Shown here: piece by piece, positions 38,020 to 46,206 of the stretch
How positions within the stretch are numbered: the stretch's first letter is position 1
How the letters are laid out: the number at the start of each line of letters is the position of its first letter
Origin: Photobacterium sp. TY1-4
Lineage (GTDB): Bacteria > Pseudomonadota > Gammaproteobacteria > Enterobacterales > Vibrionaceae
Assembly: GCF_025398175.1 (NCBI RefSeq)
Contig: NZ_CP099734.1
Coordinates: 2,170,001 to 2,234,000 of the forward strand
Length of the DNA stretch: 64,000 nt
Direction: 5' to 3'
The notes under the pieces: generated by a model
Database searches by the model: none
The model's input: the letters and a program-made list of their open reading frames with translations, nothing else
Told to the model about the DNA's origin: nothing
Program-made: the position numbers and the translations under genes

Positions 38020-38121
38020 GATCTTTGTCCTTCACTAACGCGTGAAACGAAGGGGAAGAAGGATTGCCTTACGATAATTGGGTAAGGCAAACTCGCCCCG
38101 GCATCTTGCACAGCGGCAACG

Positions 38122-38400
38122 CTAGGCTTTGTGCTGAGATGCAATTTTCTCAATGTCATTGTGCGGGCGGGCAATCACGCGAGATGACACCACTTCGCCA
38201 ATTTTTTGTGCCGCTTCAATGCCTGACTCAACGGCTGCGTTCACCGCACCGACATCGCCTTTCACCATGACGGTCACCAGACCGGAACCTACATTTTCGT
38301 AACCAATCAACTCGATATTGGCGGCCTTGCACATAGCATCAGCAGCTTCAATACTTGGAACCAAACCTCTTGTTTCGATAAGACCAAGTGCATCTTTCAT
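38122..38400 (-). CDS. cmcC: BMC-H shell protein
   Basis: This 92-residue hexameric shell protein has the BMC fold signature [18 protein letters not shown] and a pore loop [15 protein letters not shown]. It is the most diverged of the three short shell proteins (VPSIE for VACVE, and changes in helix 2). It lies 102 bases upstream of the aldehyde dehydrogenase gene. AAGGAAAG precedes the ATG. Confidence 0.95.
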   Translation of the reverse strand: MKDALGLIETRGLVPSIEAADAMCKAANIELIGYENVGSGLVTVMVKGDVGAVNAAVESGIEAAQKIGEVVSSRVIARPHNDIEKIASQHKA

Positions 38401-38412
38401 AGAACTTTCCTT

Positions 38413-38697
38413 TTATTCAGTCACGGTGTACTGAGAGACAATTTTTTCGATGTCGCTGTGCGGACGGGCAATCACCAATGACGTGACAACCTCACCGACG
38501 CGCTGCGCCGATTCCACACCTGAGTCCACCGCAGCCTTCACCGCACCGACATCACCACGCACCATGGCCGTTACCAGACCAGAGCCGACATTTTCATAAC
38601 CAATCAAATCAACGTTGGCGGCTTTGCACATCGCATCAGCGGCTTCGATACAAGCAACCAGTCCCTTAGTCTCAATCAGCCCTAAAGCATCACTCAT
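38413..38697 (-). CDS. cmcB: BMC-H shell protein
   Basis: This is a 94-residue hexameric shell protein, nearly identical to the upstream one over residues 3-85, with a different C-terminus (SQYTVTE). The pore loop is [20 protein letters not shown] precedes the ATG. The two genes are plainly a tandem duplication. Confidence 0.95.
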   Translation of the reverse strand: MSDALGLIETKGLVACIEAADAMCKAANVDLIGYENVGSGLVTAMVRGDVGAVKAAVDSGVESAQRVGEVVTSLVIARPHSDIEKIVSQYTVTE

Positions 38698-38721
38698 TGT
38701 CAGATCCTCCGTTCACGCCAC

Positions 38722-39000
38722 TTATGCTTTATGTTTAATAACGATTTTGTTGATATCGTTATGCGGACGGGCAATCACCAATGACGTCACCACTTCACCA
38801 ACGCGCTGCGCCGATTCCACACCTGAATCGACAGCAGCTTTCACTGCCCCGACGTCACCTTTCACCATCGCCGTCACTAAACCGGAGCCGACGTTCTCAT
38901 AGCCAATCAATTCGACATTGGCGGCTTTACACATCGCATCTGCCGCTTCAACACAGGCAACCAGCCCTTTTGTTTCAATCAAACCTAATGCATCACCCAT
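38722..39000 (-). CDS. cmcA: BMC-H shell protein, first gene of the choline locus
   Basis: This 92-residue hexameric shell protein ([18 protein letters not shown], pore loop [12 protein letters not shown]) is the promoter-proximal gene of the twelve-gene cut locus. GGAGG lies 8 bases before the ATG. Its 5' leader contains a G/C-rich hairpin at 39046-39061. Confidence 0.95.
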   Translation of the reverse strand: MGDALGLIETKGLVACVEAADAMCKAANVELIGYENVGSGLVTAMVKGDVGAVKAAVDSGVESAQRVGEVVTSLVIARPHNDINKIVIKHKA

Positions 39001-39045
39001 ATTTCTTTCCTCCGTACATAGGTCTCGAGTAAACGTTATTGAGAT

Positions 39046-39066
39046 AAGGCCTCCAGGCCTTTTTTT
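39046..39066 (+). terminator. Terminator-like hairpin in the cut leader, plus orientation
   Basis: AAGGCC and GGCCTT pair around TCCA and are followed on the plus strand by TTTTT. Read as RNA from the cut promoter (minus strand) it is a hairpin without a U run. Its role may be to block antisense transcription leaving the locus, or it may be an operator dyad. Confidence 0.45.
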
Positions 39067-39518
39067 GTGGTTTTCTTATGGTTTTATTGGCCTGTTCCAA
39101 CCACGAAAATCACTATATTCCCCACAAAAAGAAAATGGCATTAAACTCCAAAAACTCAGGATACTTAGTTGATTACTCTTCATATAAGGAGCTTTGACGC
39201 CTCAATTTACAAAACGATCCTGTTTTTTATCTCTATCCAATACTGATAACCAACCTAAATAACCCCCAAAAACGGAGCTAAATCACATCCCAAACAAGCC
39301 TCGCAATATCCGAACATTCAGCCTGAAAATTCCGACTGATTTCACCCGTGGCGGCGTCATCCGGCGGCCATGACGACGGCAATAAACAGGATAAAAACGG
39401 CAAAAAACGGTTCGGTATTCACCCGTCGCTAGGCAAGGTGTCGCCAGTAAACATGACAACTGAAATAACCGTGGTCGCAGGTGTCGATATGGCAGTGAAA
39501 GTGGTAATCGAAGAGAAA

Positions 39519-39542
39519 GTGGTAGTGGTAGTGGTAGTGGTA
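39519..39542. repeat. Hexanucleotide repeat GTGGTA, four copies
   Basis: Four perfect tandem copies of GTGGTA (39519-39542) lie in the noncoding gap upstream of the choline locus. Copy number may vary between strains. Confidence 0.9.
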
Positions 39543-39945
39543 GCAGAATAAAATATGGAGGGCATCGTCCTCAGAGAAAAGCATCAAAGAGGCGATAAAC
39601 AGAAATGCGCTTACCCGGCAGGGGATGTGTAATGGCCAACCAGATAAGAGCCGGGGGATTTTCTGAGTGCGATAGCCAAAGCTCCGTCGGCAGCTCAGTC
39701 ATGAGAGCCGCTGATGACAACACTTCCCACCGGAAGTCTGGTGGTTTTCAGTCATGGATTGGATGATTACCAGCGGCAAACGACTGGTTGAAGCTATTCA
39801 GGTTTGGGGATAGCGCGTGAAGTGGGGAGACGGAGTCAAGTTATCGCAGCGCAGCGCCTGCCGGTCATTCGCCTGACTAGCGGCACGATGATCGGATGCA
39901 GGCGCTTTCACAGAGAATCAAAACAATAATGAATATTCGCCCGGC

Positions 39946-40455
39946 CTACTGCTCACTTAAAGCACAGACAAATAAAGGTGAGTTGATCGAGCTCAGGAGT
40001 ACGGTGTCGTAGCTAAGCTTCTCGACTTTGATTAGAAGCTCGTCATGGCTGTCAGACATTTCACGCATGAAGTAATCGAACAGCACATCGGGGGATTCAT
40101 CGATTGAAGACTTGGTCGAAGACCACTTTTTGACCTGGTAATGACGCGCATAGGCCGAGACCCGTTCGCTGGTGTAGTCAAACTGAACGTAGCGCTGCAA
40201 GTACAACCAGCCAGCCTTGGAGTCTGAGTACCCTTCGACAACCAGTGAGCCTTTGCCGCGTTCACTAAATCGAAAGTGAAGGTTCGCATTCACGGTTTCT
40301 GTCACCGTGTCTTCAAAGTGCATGATTGCCCGTGCCGTGCAGCTCAGATCTCCAGACTGTGATGGGATCACTTTTGAAACAAAGGGCAAAGTGCAGAGGA
40401 AAAATAAAATCAGCGCGTAGAAAAAAAAAATCTTACCGCTTTTGCGTGTTTGCAT
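39946..40455 (-). CDS. FidL-like membrane protein
   Basis: This 169-residue protein has one N-terminal membrane anchor (residues 9-27) and a periplasmic domain. The domain has a start DLSCTARAIMHFEDTVTETVN and a final LFVCALSEQ, so two cysteines could pair. It fits the FidL-like family, which occurs next to ToxR-like transmembrane regulators (as E. coli YqeJ does beside YqeI). It lies two bases after the ToxR-like gene. By analogy with ToxR/ToxS it may stabilise or modulate that regulator. Confidence 0.75.
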   Translation of the reverse strand: MQTRKSGKIFFFYALILFFLCTLPFVSKVIPSQSGDLSCTARAIMHFEDTVTETVNANLHFRFSERGKGSLVVEGYSDSKAGWLYLQRYVQFDYTSERVSAYARHYQVKKWSSTKSSIDESPDVLFDYFMREMSDSHDELLIKVEKLSYDTVLLSSINSPLFVCALSEQ

Positions 40456-40457
40456 TA

Positions 40458-41267
40458 TTACTTCCAGGAATAATAAAAATAATTATCACAATAGGCGTAC
40501 GGGTTATTTTCATTTTCAGCACAGCGCGCAATATAGGTTCGCCCTAACCCATTGCTCTGCAATTTATCTCCATAGTAAAAAATAAATCGTTCATCCTTCG
40601 CACAAGACAGGCCCAGCTTGTCTCGCACAGCTTTAAAGTTCTTCATGTACTTTTCACCCATCGCCCTGTTGATCATCAACTCCGGCGAGAACAGCTCACA
40701 TAACCCGCTCTCCACCTCGGTCAGACTGACAACATGCAACGAACGTTCGGTGATGATGGCCGTCCACAATAAGACCAAGGCGGCAATGAACAATGACGCA
40801 CTGGCAATCATCCAGTTGCGTTCCTGTTGTTCGGTTTGTGGCGAGAGCTGCGTCACCTTACTTGCTTCGGCCAATGACTCGGGGACAACCGCGGGGTCCG
40901 TATTGGCTTGCTGCAAGAGCGGATGCAACGGATTATCATCCACCACCTCTAGGATCAGCTCGGGATTGAGCTCCAATCGTCCACGGGGAATGGTGACAAT
41001 CACATTCTCAATCCCGTAGCTGCGAAACGATTTTCTCAGCAAGCTCAGGTATTGGTTCAGGTTACTGTTGGATGAAATCAGGCCATTGTCGTCCCAAACC
41101 TTGGTCATCACTTCATCACGCGTCAGCACACCCGGGTGCTGAATTAAAAAAAACAATAATGCATTGGCGGTAATGGAAAGTTGCGTATCGCTGGCGGCCT
41201 GGTCTTCAAGCTTTAGCGTGCCATCTATTGCGTCGTAATATAGAAACCCATTTATTTTATACTTCAT
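40458..41267 (-). CDS. ToxR-like transmembrane transcriptional regulator
   Basis: This 269-residue protein has an N-terminal OmpR-type winged helix (residues 1-105: NALLFFLIQHPGVLTRDEVM, SSNSNLNQYLSLLRKSF, TIPRGRLEL), then a Gln/Pro-rich linker. One membrane helix lies at about 152-170. The periplasmic domain of about 95 residues contains four cysteines (LCELF, LSCAKDE, ARCAENEN, YCDNY). This is the ToxR/CadC layout: a membrane-bound DNA-binding protein sensing the periplasm directly. It is followed by a FidL-like partner. Targets are unknown; the choline locus 1.5 kb away is a candidate. Confidence 0.85.
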   Translation of the reverse strand: MKYKINGFLYYDAIDGTLKLEDQAASDTQLSITANALLFFLIQHPGVLTRDEVMTKVWDDNGLISSNSNLNQYLSLLRKSFRSYGIENVIVTIPRGRLELNPELILEVVDDNPLHPLLQQANTDPAVVPESLAEASKVTQLSPQTEQQERNWMIASASLFIAALVLLWTAIITERSLHVVSLTEVESGLCELFSPELMINRAMGEKYMKNFKAVRDKLGLSCAKDERFIFYYGDKLQSNGLGRTYIARCAENENNPYAYCDNYFYYSWK

Positions 41268-41661
41268 TGGTATAGGTTTTTCCTACTCAAAATGACCGCA
41301 ATCCCCCACGCCTTTTCGCATTATCATCCCGGTTTACACGCAACCATCACGTCACCTGCATGCGTTGAACACTGCCAAAAAAATAACGCGCGTCGCTTCT
41401 GGCTTCTGGCTTCTGGCTTCTGGCTTCTGGCTTCTGATTAGAGTGGGGTATTCATCGGAGTAGATCATACCGCCAGGGCGCAAATTGGATTGTTGATACA
41501 GATCAAGAGAGTCTGGTCAGGTAAGACCACATACAGCGATTATGTCTACCAAGTCACATGAAACGACTTACACTCTGGTGCGCACACCAGTCCGAAGTTT
41601 GGTTCAGCACATTGCTGTGTTGTCCCTGAACGTCAACCTAGCCCACTTATCAGCATTCGGG
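41268..41661. other. Gap upstream of the ToxR-like gene
   Basis: No gene is visible. It holds a 7-bp tandem repeat (41396-41436) and presumably the promoter of the ToxR-like gene, which I could not place. Confidence 0.5.
41396..41436. repeat. 7-bp tandem repeat, nearly six copies
   Basis: CTTCTGG is repeated five times perfectly with a sixth copy ending CTTCTG. It lies about 130 bases upstream of the ToxR-like start codon, so changes in copy number might alter promoter spacing. Confidence 0.93.
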
Positions 41662-41698
41662 CAAACAAAAAGGACACCGCAGATGCAGGTGTCCTTTG
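41662..41698 (-). terminator. Rho-independent terminator after glutaredoxin gene
   Basis: AAAGGACACC and GGTGTCCTTT form a 10-bp stem (41669-41698), followed on the minus strand by TTTG then TTTG. It lies about 125 bases beyond the glutaredoxin stop. Confidence 0.75.
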
Positions 41699-41824
41699 CT
41701 TGACAGCTTGTTCGCGTGCCGAGCAAATTCTGTCGGTTCATATCGCTCAGCTCACCAAGCGCTCCCCCTTCAGACTATCAGCTCAGGGCAACACCGGGCT
41801 GGCAGCACCAGGCCGGCAAGCCAG

Positions 41825-42133
41825 TTACAGCTCGAAATCACCAAAGGCGTCGCCGTCCACCTGGCGCGCCAGAAAGGCCACCAAATCGTCATGACCACCG
41901 ATGTAATTGCCGTCCAGAAAGATTTGCGGCACCGTACGTACCGTATTACCTGTTTGCTGTTCAACAAAATCAACCATGGTGGTTTTCGCCAGATCAGTCC
42001 CCAGCACCAGCGTGGTATACGCCGTGCCGCGCTCATCCAGAATGGCTTTGGCTTTTACACAAAATGGGCAGTTCGGCTGGGTGATCACCAGGTTCTGGTA
42101 ACCGGCCAGCTGTTCAAAGGTCATATCAGACAT
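41825..42133 (-). CDS. Glutaredoxin-like protein
   Basis: This 102-residue thioredoxin-fold protein has the dithiol motif Cys-Pro-Phe-Cys (22-25), the cis-proline segment TVPQIFLDG and the glutathione-site GGHDDL. A class I dithiol glutaredoxin that reduces disulfides or glutathione adducts is the natural reading. The motif CPFC is less usual than CPYC. It lies about 110 bases downstream of the radical SAM gene of the AmmeMemoRadiSam set in the same direction. Confidence 0.88.
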   Translation of the reverse strand: MSDMTFEQLAGYQNLVITQPNCPFCVKAKAILDERGTAYTTLVLGTDLAKTTMVDFVEQQTGNTVRTVPQIFLDGNYIGGHDDLVAFLARQVDGDAFGDFEL

Positions 42134-42240
42134 CTACTTTCATCTTCATATCAGGGATTACCGGGTCGCTAAGATTAAGGAAAGATCCACGGTCTGACAA
42201 GCGCCGTCGCGTATGCGATGTCTAACCCGGCCCCTGCGGC

Positions 42241-43317
42241 TCAGGCAATATGAACCGGGATCCGTTGTCGTCCGAACGTTTTCGGCGCGGCAAAATGACC
42301 CGCGATCTGGTAGCCGCAATGTCGACAGGCCCCGCTGTCGGTAAGCGCACACTCGCCTAACTCATACCAGTTTCGCACCAGTACTTTGCGATGGCAGCCC
42401 GGGCAATAGGTACTGTCGCCTGCTTCGTCGAAAATATTACCGACATAGGCATAGTTGATCCCGTTGGCCAGTGCGATCTCCCGCGCCCGCTGCACGGTTG
42501 CCGGCGGGGTTCTGGGTTTATCCATCATTTTAAAATCAGGATGAAAAGCGCTGAAATGGATCGGTACATCCGGACCGAGATTATCCACCACCCACCGGGT
42601 CAGCTGGTCCAGCTCCGCCGAGCTGTCGTTTTCATCCGGGATCAGCAGGGTGGTAATTTCAAACCAGACATCCGTTTCATGCTTCAGGTACAACAAGGTA
42701 TCAAGCACCGGCGCCAGGTGACCGCTACAGATCTTATGATAAAAACGCTCGGTAAACGCCTTGAGGTCGATATTGGCCGCATCCATATCGCGATAGAAAG
42801 CCACCCGGGGCTGATCACAAATATAGCCGGCACTGACCGCCACGCTGTGGATCCCCAGTTCGTGGCAGGCCTGGGCGCAGTCGACCGCATACTCCATAAA
42901 AATCACCGGATCGTTATAGGTAAAGGCAATGCTGTCACAACCATATCGCTGCGCTGCGTGTGCGATTTGCTCCGGCATCGCAGTAGCCCCTAAGGTGTCG
43001 ATTTGCCGCGACTTGCTGATACTCCAGTTCTGGCAGAACTTGCAGCCCAAGTTACATCCGGCCGTCCCAAATGACAGTACCGAGCTGCCGGGATAATAGT
43101 GATTGAGCGGTTTCTTCTCGATAGGGTCGATGCAGAACCCGCTGGAGCGACCATAGCTGGTCAGTACAATTTCACCATCTTTGGCCTGCCTGACAAAACA
43201 GGCGCCCCGTTTTCCGTCCCGCAACCGGCAGTGGCGCGGACACACATCGCAGATCACCCGGCCATCTTCCAGCCGATGCCAGTATTCAGTTTTAAAATAT
43301 TCAGGAGGTTGGTGCAT
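42241..43317 (-). CDS. amrS: AmmeMemoRadiSam system radical SAM enzyme
   Basis: This 358-residue radical SAM protein has CNLGCKFC (Cys88, 92, 95). An N-terminal CDVCPRHC zinc- or cluster-binding motif precedes it. A C-terminal ribbon is built from CPGC and CRHCG (replacing the ferredoxin part of pyruvate formate-lyase activases). This architecture, with Memo and AMMECR1 genes adjoining, identifies the radical SAM member of the AmmeMemoRadiSam set. Substrate is unknown. It is divergent from the Memo gene across a 70-base gap with a dyad. Confidence 0.93.
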   Translation of the reverse strand: MHQPPEYFKTEYWHRLEDGRVICDVCPRHCRLRDGKRGACFVRQAKDGEIVLTSYGRSSGFCIDPIEKKPLNHYYPGSSVLSFGTAGCNLGCKFCQNWSISKSRQIDTLGATAMPEQIAHAAQRYGCDSIAFTYNDPVIFMEYAVDCAQACHELGIHSVAVSAGYICDQPRVAFYRDMDAANIDLKAFTERFYHKICSGHLAPVLDTLLYLKHETDVWFEITTLLIPDENDSSAELDQLTRWVVDNLGPDVPIHFSAFHPDFKMMDKPRTPPATVQRAREIALANGINYAYVGNIFDEAGDSTYCPGCHRKVLVRNWYELGECALTDSGACRHCGYQIAGHFAAPKTFGRQRIPVHIA

Positions 43318-43347
43318 AGAACACCTGCAACACAGTCTTTTGTTCCT

Positions 43348-43363
43348 ATACTAAATATAGTAT
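43348..43363. promoter_or_regulatory. Inverted repeat in the divergent amrS/memo promoter
   Basis: ATACTA and TAGTAT form a perfect 6-bp dyad around AATA, in a 71-base gap between divergent start codons. It overlaps TATAGT-like -10 sequences, so it may be an operator or just the shared -10 region. Confidence 0.4.
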
Positions 43364-43388
43364 TGCCAGAAATAACCGCGTGATTTCT

Positions 43389-44177
43389 ATGAATATTCGT
43401 CCACCAGCCGTCGCGGGGAGCTTTTATGATAAGTCCCCGGAAAACCTACAGTCTCAGTTAGCACACTGGCTCGGAACCGGTGGCGGACAGCCGGAAAACA
43501 TCCGGGCGATGATCGTGCCGCATGCCGGTTATATCTATTCCGGCAAAGTCGCAGCGGATGCCTATCGCCATCTGAAATCCCAGGCAGCGACCATCAACAA
43601 GGTGATTCTGGTGGGGCCCAGCCACCGTTACTATTTCAAAGGCTGTGCCCTGCCCACGGCCCATTATTTCTTAACCCCGCTGGGCGATGTGCCGATTGAC
43701 ACACAAAGTGTTGAAAAGCTAAGTGAAATAGACGATATTCATTTATCAGATGAAGCGCACGCCTTCGAGCACTGTCTGGAAGTTCAGTTGCCCTTTCTGC
43801 AAACCTGTTTAAGTAATTTCAGTTTACTGCCGCTCTTAACCAGTGATGTTTCCCCAACCGTCGTCGCCCGGATCCTGGATACCCTCTGGCAGGGTGACCA
43901 GACCCTGTTGGTGATCAGCAGCGATCTCAGCCACTATCATCCTTATGCGCAAGCACAGCAGATAGACAGCAAGACCTGCGATCTGATCGAACATTACCGG
44001 ACGTCGCTGAACCCAGAGCAGGCTTGCGGCTCCACCGGCATTAATGCATTACTGCAACTTGCCAAACAGCGCCATTATCAACTAACCCGCATAACACAAA
44101 AAAACTCCGGAGATACTGCCGGAGATAAGGAGAGAGTTGTTGGATATGTCAGTTACCTCGTCTCAGAAACTCAATAA
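43389..44177 (+). CDS. amrB: AmmeMemoRadiSam system protein B (Memo family)
   Basis: This 262-residue Memo-family protein starts RPPAVAGSFYD and has the metal-site histidines in IVPHAGYIYSG and VGPSHRYYF. It also has the conserved SSDLSHYH segment and a Cys in QACGSTG. Human MEMO1 binds iron or copper through equivalent His/Cys residues; the bacterial reaction is not established. The ATG at 43389 begins the conserved region; a GTG three codons earlier is possible. Its 3' end overlaps the AMMECR1 gene by about 32 bases. Confidence 0.92.
   Translation: MNIRPPAVAGSFYDKSPENLQSQLAHWLGTGGGQPENIRAMIVPHAGYIYSGKVAADAYRHLKSQAATINKVILVGPSHRYYFKGCALPTAHYFLTPLGDVPIDTQSVEKLSEIDDIHLSDEAHAFEHCLEVQLPFLQTCLSNFSLLPLLTSDVSPTVVARILDTLWQGDQTLLVISSDLSHYHPYAQAQQIDSKTCDLIEHYRTSLNPEQACGSTGINALLQLAKQRHYQLTRITQKNSGDTAGDKERVVGYVSYLVSETQ
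44105..44124 (+). promoter_or_regulatory. Hairpin just upstream of the AMMECR1 ribosome-binding site
   Basis: CTCCGG and CCGGAG pair around an 8-base loop inside the Memo coding sequence, ending two bases before the AAGGAG that serves AMMECR1. It may tune coupled translation. Confidence 0.45.
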
Positions 44178-44751
44178 GGGAGAACTCACGCAGCTACTGG
44201 ATGTTGCACGTGAGTCGATTCGCGGCCATTTTTCAGATGCACTACCGCACCCACCGCAATTGGATCTCTATGGTCACAGGCTCCTCCGGCCCGGCGCCTG
44301 TTTTGTGACCCTGGAAGTCGACGGCGAACTACAGGGTTGCCTGGGAACCATGACGGCCAATGAGCCCCTGGTACTGGAAGTTCACAACAAAGCCAGGGAC
44401 AGTGCTTACCAGGATCGGCGATTTATGCCGCTGACCGAAGATCAACTGGATAAACTGATGATTGAAATCTCAGTGCTGTCGGAACCCCAGGTGCTGGCGG
44501 TCGATTCAGAGCAAGCACTGATTGACTTCCTGAAAAAACATCGGGTCGGTGTCGTGTTGTCTGATCACCATGCACAAGCCTTGTTTCTGCCCCAGGTCTG
44601 GCAACAACTGCCGTCACCGGAGGTTTTCCTCCGCCACCTGAAACAGAAAGCCGGCTGGCCGGCAAATTACTGGTCAGACACCCTCACGATCAAAACCTTT
44701 ACCGTCACCAGTATCAAAGGTCGGTATTTCCAGCTTTCGGACACCTATTAA
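44146..44751 (+). CDS. amrA: AmmeMemoRadiSam system protein A (AMMECR1 family)
   Basis: This 201-residue AMMECR1-domain protein has the family signature GELQGCLGTM (usual LRGCIG), then NKARDSAYQDRRFMPL and the ISVLSEPQ segment. The pocket Cys in that motif is the strictly conserved residue of the family. Human AMMECR1 has no settled enzyme activity. AAGGAG lies upstream; the ATG at 44146 or TTG codons at 44137/44140 might be the real start. The gene overlaps Memo, so the two are translated together. Confidence 0.92.
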   Translation: MSVTSSQKLNKGELTQLLDVARESIRGHFSDALPHPPQLDLYGHRLLRPGACFVTLEVDGELQGCLGTMTANEPLVLEVHNKARDSAYQDRRFMPLTEDQLDKLMIEISVLSEPQVLAVDSEQALIDFLKKHRVGVVLSDHHAQALFLPQVWQQLPSPEVFLRHLKQKAGWPANYWSDTLTIKTFTVTSIKGRYFQLSDTY

Positions 44752-44763
44752 GCTTGTGAAGCG

Positions 44764-44785
44764 CCGCCGGTCTGAACTCCGGCGG
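44764..44785. terminator. G/C-rich hairpin between convergent genes
   Basis: CCGCCGG and CCGGCGG form a perfect 7-bp stem with an 8-base loop, between the AMMECR1 and DUF3541-like stops. There is no T run, so termination is uncertain. Confidence 0.4.
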
Positions 44786-44837
44786 GCTACTGGGCGACGC
44801 CTTAGATCTGCGTTTTCCTTCAGAACTGTTCTTTCCG

Positions 44838-45992
44838 TCAGGGCTGTGCTTTTTGCCTTGGTTCACGGGGGATCAAACCGTAAGGCACGGCAGTAAACAG
44901 TTCAGGTTGCCCCGCAACTGTCGGAACCGCGCGCGCGCCCTGCCAGTCAAGCAACATGATGGCGAGCACATTGCGATGCTCGCCCTGATCGAGGTCGGTT
45001 TCCCCTTTCACGGACGGGATCATCCCGGCCCGACGGTCGATCCCGTGCTGAATCGTCCACCGGGTTTTCTCGACCACCGGATCCGATGCCAAGCCTGCCA
45101 ACAAAAAGTTAATCCCCACTTCCGCAATCACATCTTCTTTGGTTCGGGCCAGAATGGTGTCGATGTTGCGGCGATAGTAATCAAAAATCCACTGAAACTC
45201 CTGTTCACTCACCGGATGTTGGTAGTACCCGGAAGCGGCAAAGATGATGTGCGTCAGTCCGTAGATCTTATTCATATACTGCTGCTCGCTCAGCGTCGCA
45301 TCCTGTGCGTCCGGATACGTCGCCATGAATGCTGCAATAAATTCATCGACAACATCCTGCTCGCCCAGTTGTTTGAGCCAGTACACCTGGTTGGCCAGTT
45401 GCGCAGCCCAGGCCCGGATCATCGCCGGATCGGTCGCGTAACGGCTATAGTCATACCGGCGGATCACCTCGCGCAGTTTGGCATCCTCGCGATGCTTCAA
45501 CCCGTACTCGTCCGCCCGGGCCATGGAACCCAGCAAACCAATACCCAGATACAGATATTCCGGCCGGGATTGAGTCACTTCATACCGGAGCGCACTCCGC
45601 TCTCCCTTCTTCTGGCGATAGCTGTTGATTTTCTTTTGGGAATATTGACGGATTTGCTCTGGCGTATAGACTTCAGCGGCAAACTTGTTCAGGCGACTGG
45701 CCACCCGGGCCATATCCGTCCAAACTGCGGTCGCATAGCGGTCATCCTGGGTCTGGCGATAGAGTCGCAACCCGTAGTGCCCCAGCGTATACGGCGGCAA
45801 GGTATACAGCTTTGACTCAAATGTAGCTTTAATCAACGCAGCATCCTGGGCGTAGGATGCCGCCGCCGGGCTGGTTTGGGCCAAAGATGCTGGCAAACGG
45901 GTTTCCGGCCGAACCGCGGGAGCAACGTCAGCCTGGATTGGAGCGGATAACAGTAAGAAACAGAGGAACAATACGGCGCTAAAGGATTTCAT
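44838..45992 (-). CDS. DUF3541-like exported protein
   Basis: This 384-residue protein has a clear signal peptide (residues 1-21, cleavage after IQA). The body is all-helical with many Tyr/Trp/Arg (RYDYSRYATDP, NKIYGLTHIIFAASGYYQHP, AEVGINFLLAGL). From memory it matches DUF3541, a family of exported vibrio proteins. A helical-barrel shape is suggested by the helix-rich repeats. No catalytic motif is clear. AAGGAG lies upstream of the ATG. Periplasmic location is inferred. Confidence 0.75.
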   Translation of the reverse strand: MKSFSAVLFLCFLLLSAPIQADVAPAVRPETRLPASLAQTSPAAASYAQDAALIKATFESKLYTLPPYTLGHYGLRLYRQTQDDRYATAVWTDMARVASRLNKFAAEVYTPEQIRQYSQKKINSYRQKKGERSALRYEVTQSRPEYLYLGIGLLGSMARADEYGLKHREDAKLREVIRRYDYSRYATDPAMIRAWAAQLANQVYWLKQLGEQDVVDEFIAAFMATYPDAQDATLSEQQYMNKIYGLTHIIFAASGYYQHPVSEQEFQWIFDYYRRNIDTILARTKEDVIAEVGINFLLAGLASDPVVEKTRWTIQHGIDRRAGMIPSVKGETDLDQGEHRNVLAIMLLDWQGARAVPTVAGQPELFTAVPYGLIPREPRQKAQP

Positions 45993-46206
45993 AAACCTCT
46001 CCTTGGCAAAAATGAGCCTTGCCGCAGGCTCATCTCTTCAATCCCAGCCGACAGCAATGGCGGACCATTGCCTCAGGCAAGTTGGTATAAGTATCGGTAA
46101 TCAATGCCAAATAACGCTAGCAAAAATCACAATCCATGCGTCAGCACCGCGTCAAAAGCATCTCCCGGCTTATGCTGAATGTGATCTCAGCCGCTAATTA
46201 CGCCCG

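Larger units (their letters stand above)
39001..39945. other. Long regulatory gap upstream of the choline locus
   Basis: This 945-base region must contain the promoter of the cut operon. I see the hairpin at 39046-39066, an A/T-rich stretch to about 39260, and a four-copy GTGGTA repeat at 39519-39542. A 67-codon open frame (39348-39551) ends in a poly-Val run made by that repeat and is probably not a gene. No sigma-54 box or clear CRP site could be recognised. Confidence 0.5.

Noticed and set aside
27454..39000. Ethanolamine or propanediol utilisation as the identity of the microcompartment
   Set aside because: No B12-dependent lyase or dehydratase is present; the signature enzyme has the choline-lyase GCVE motif and choline-contact residues.
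39519..39542. GTGGTA repeats considered as the start of a CRISPR or minisatellite array
   Set aside because: The unit is only six bases with no spacers; it is a simple tandem repeat.
39348..39551. 67-codon frame in the choline locus leader
   Set aside because: No good ribosome-binding site, and its end is a poly-Val run produced by the GTGGTA repeat.
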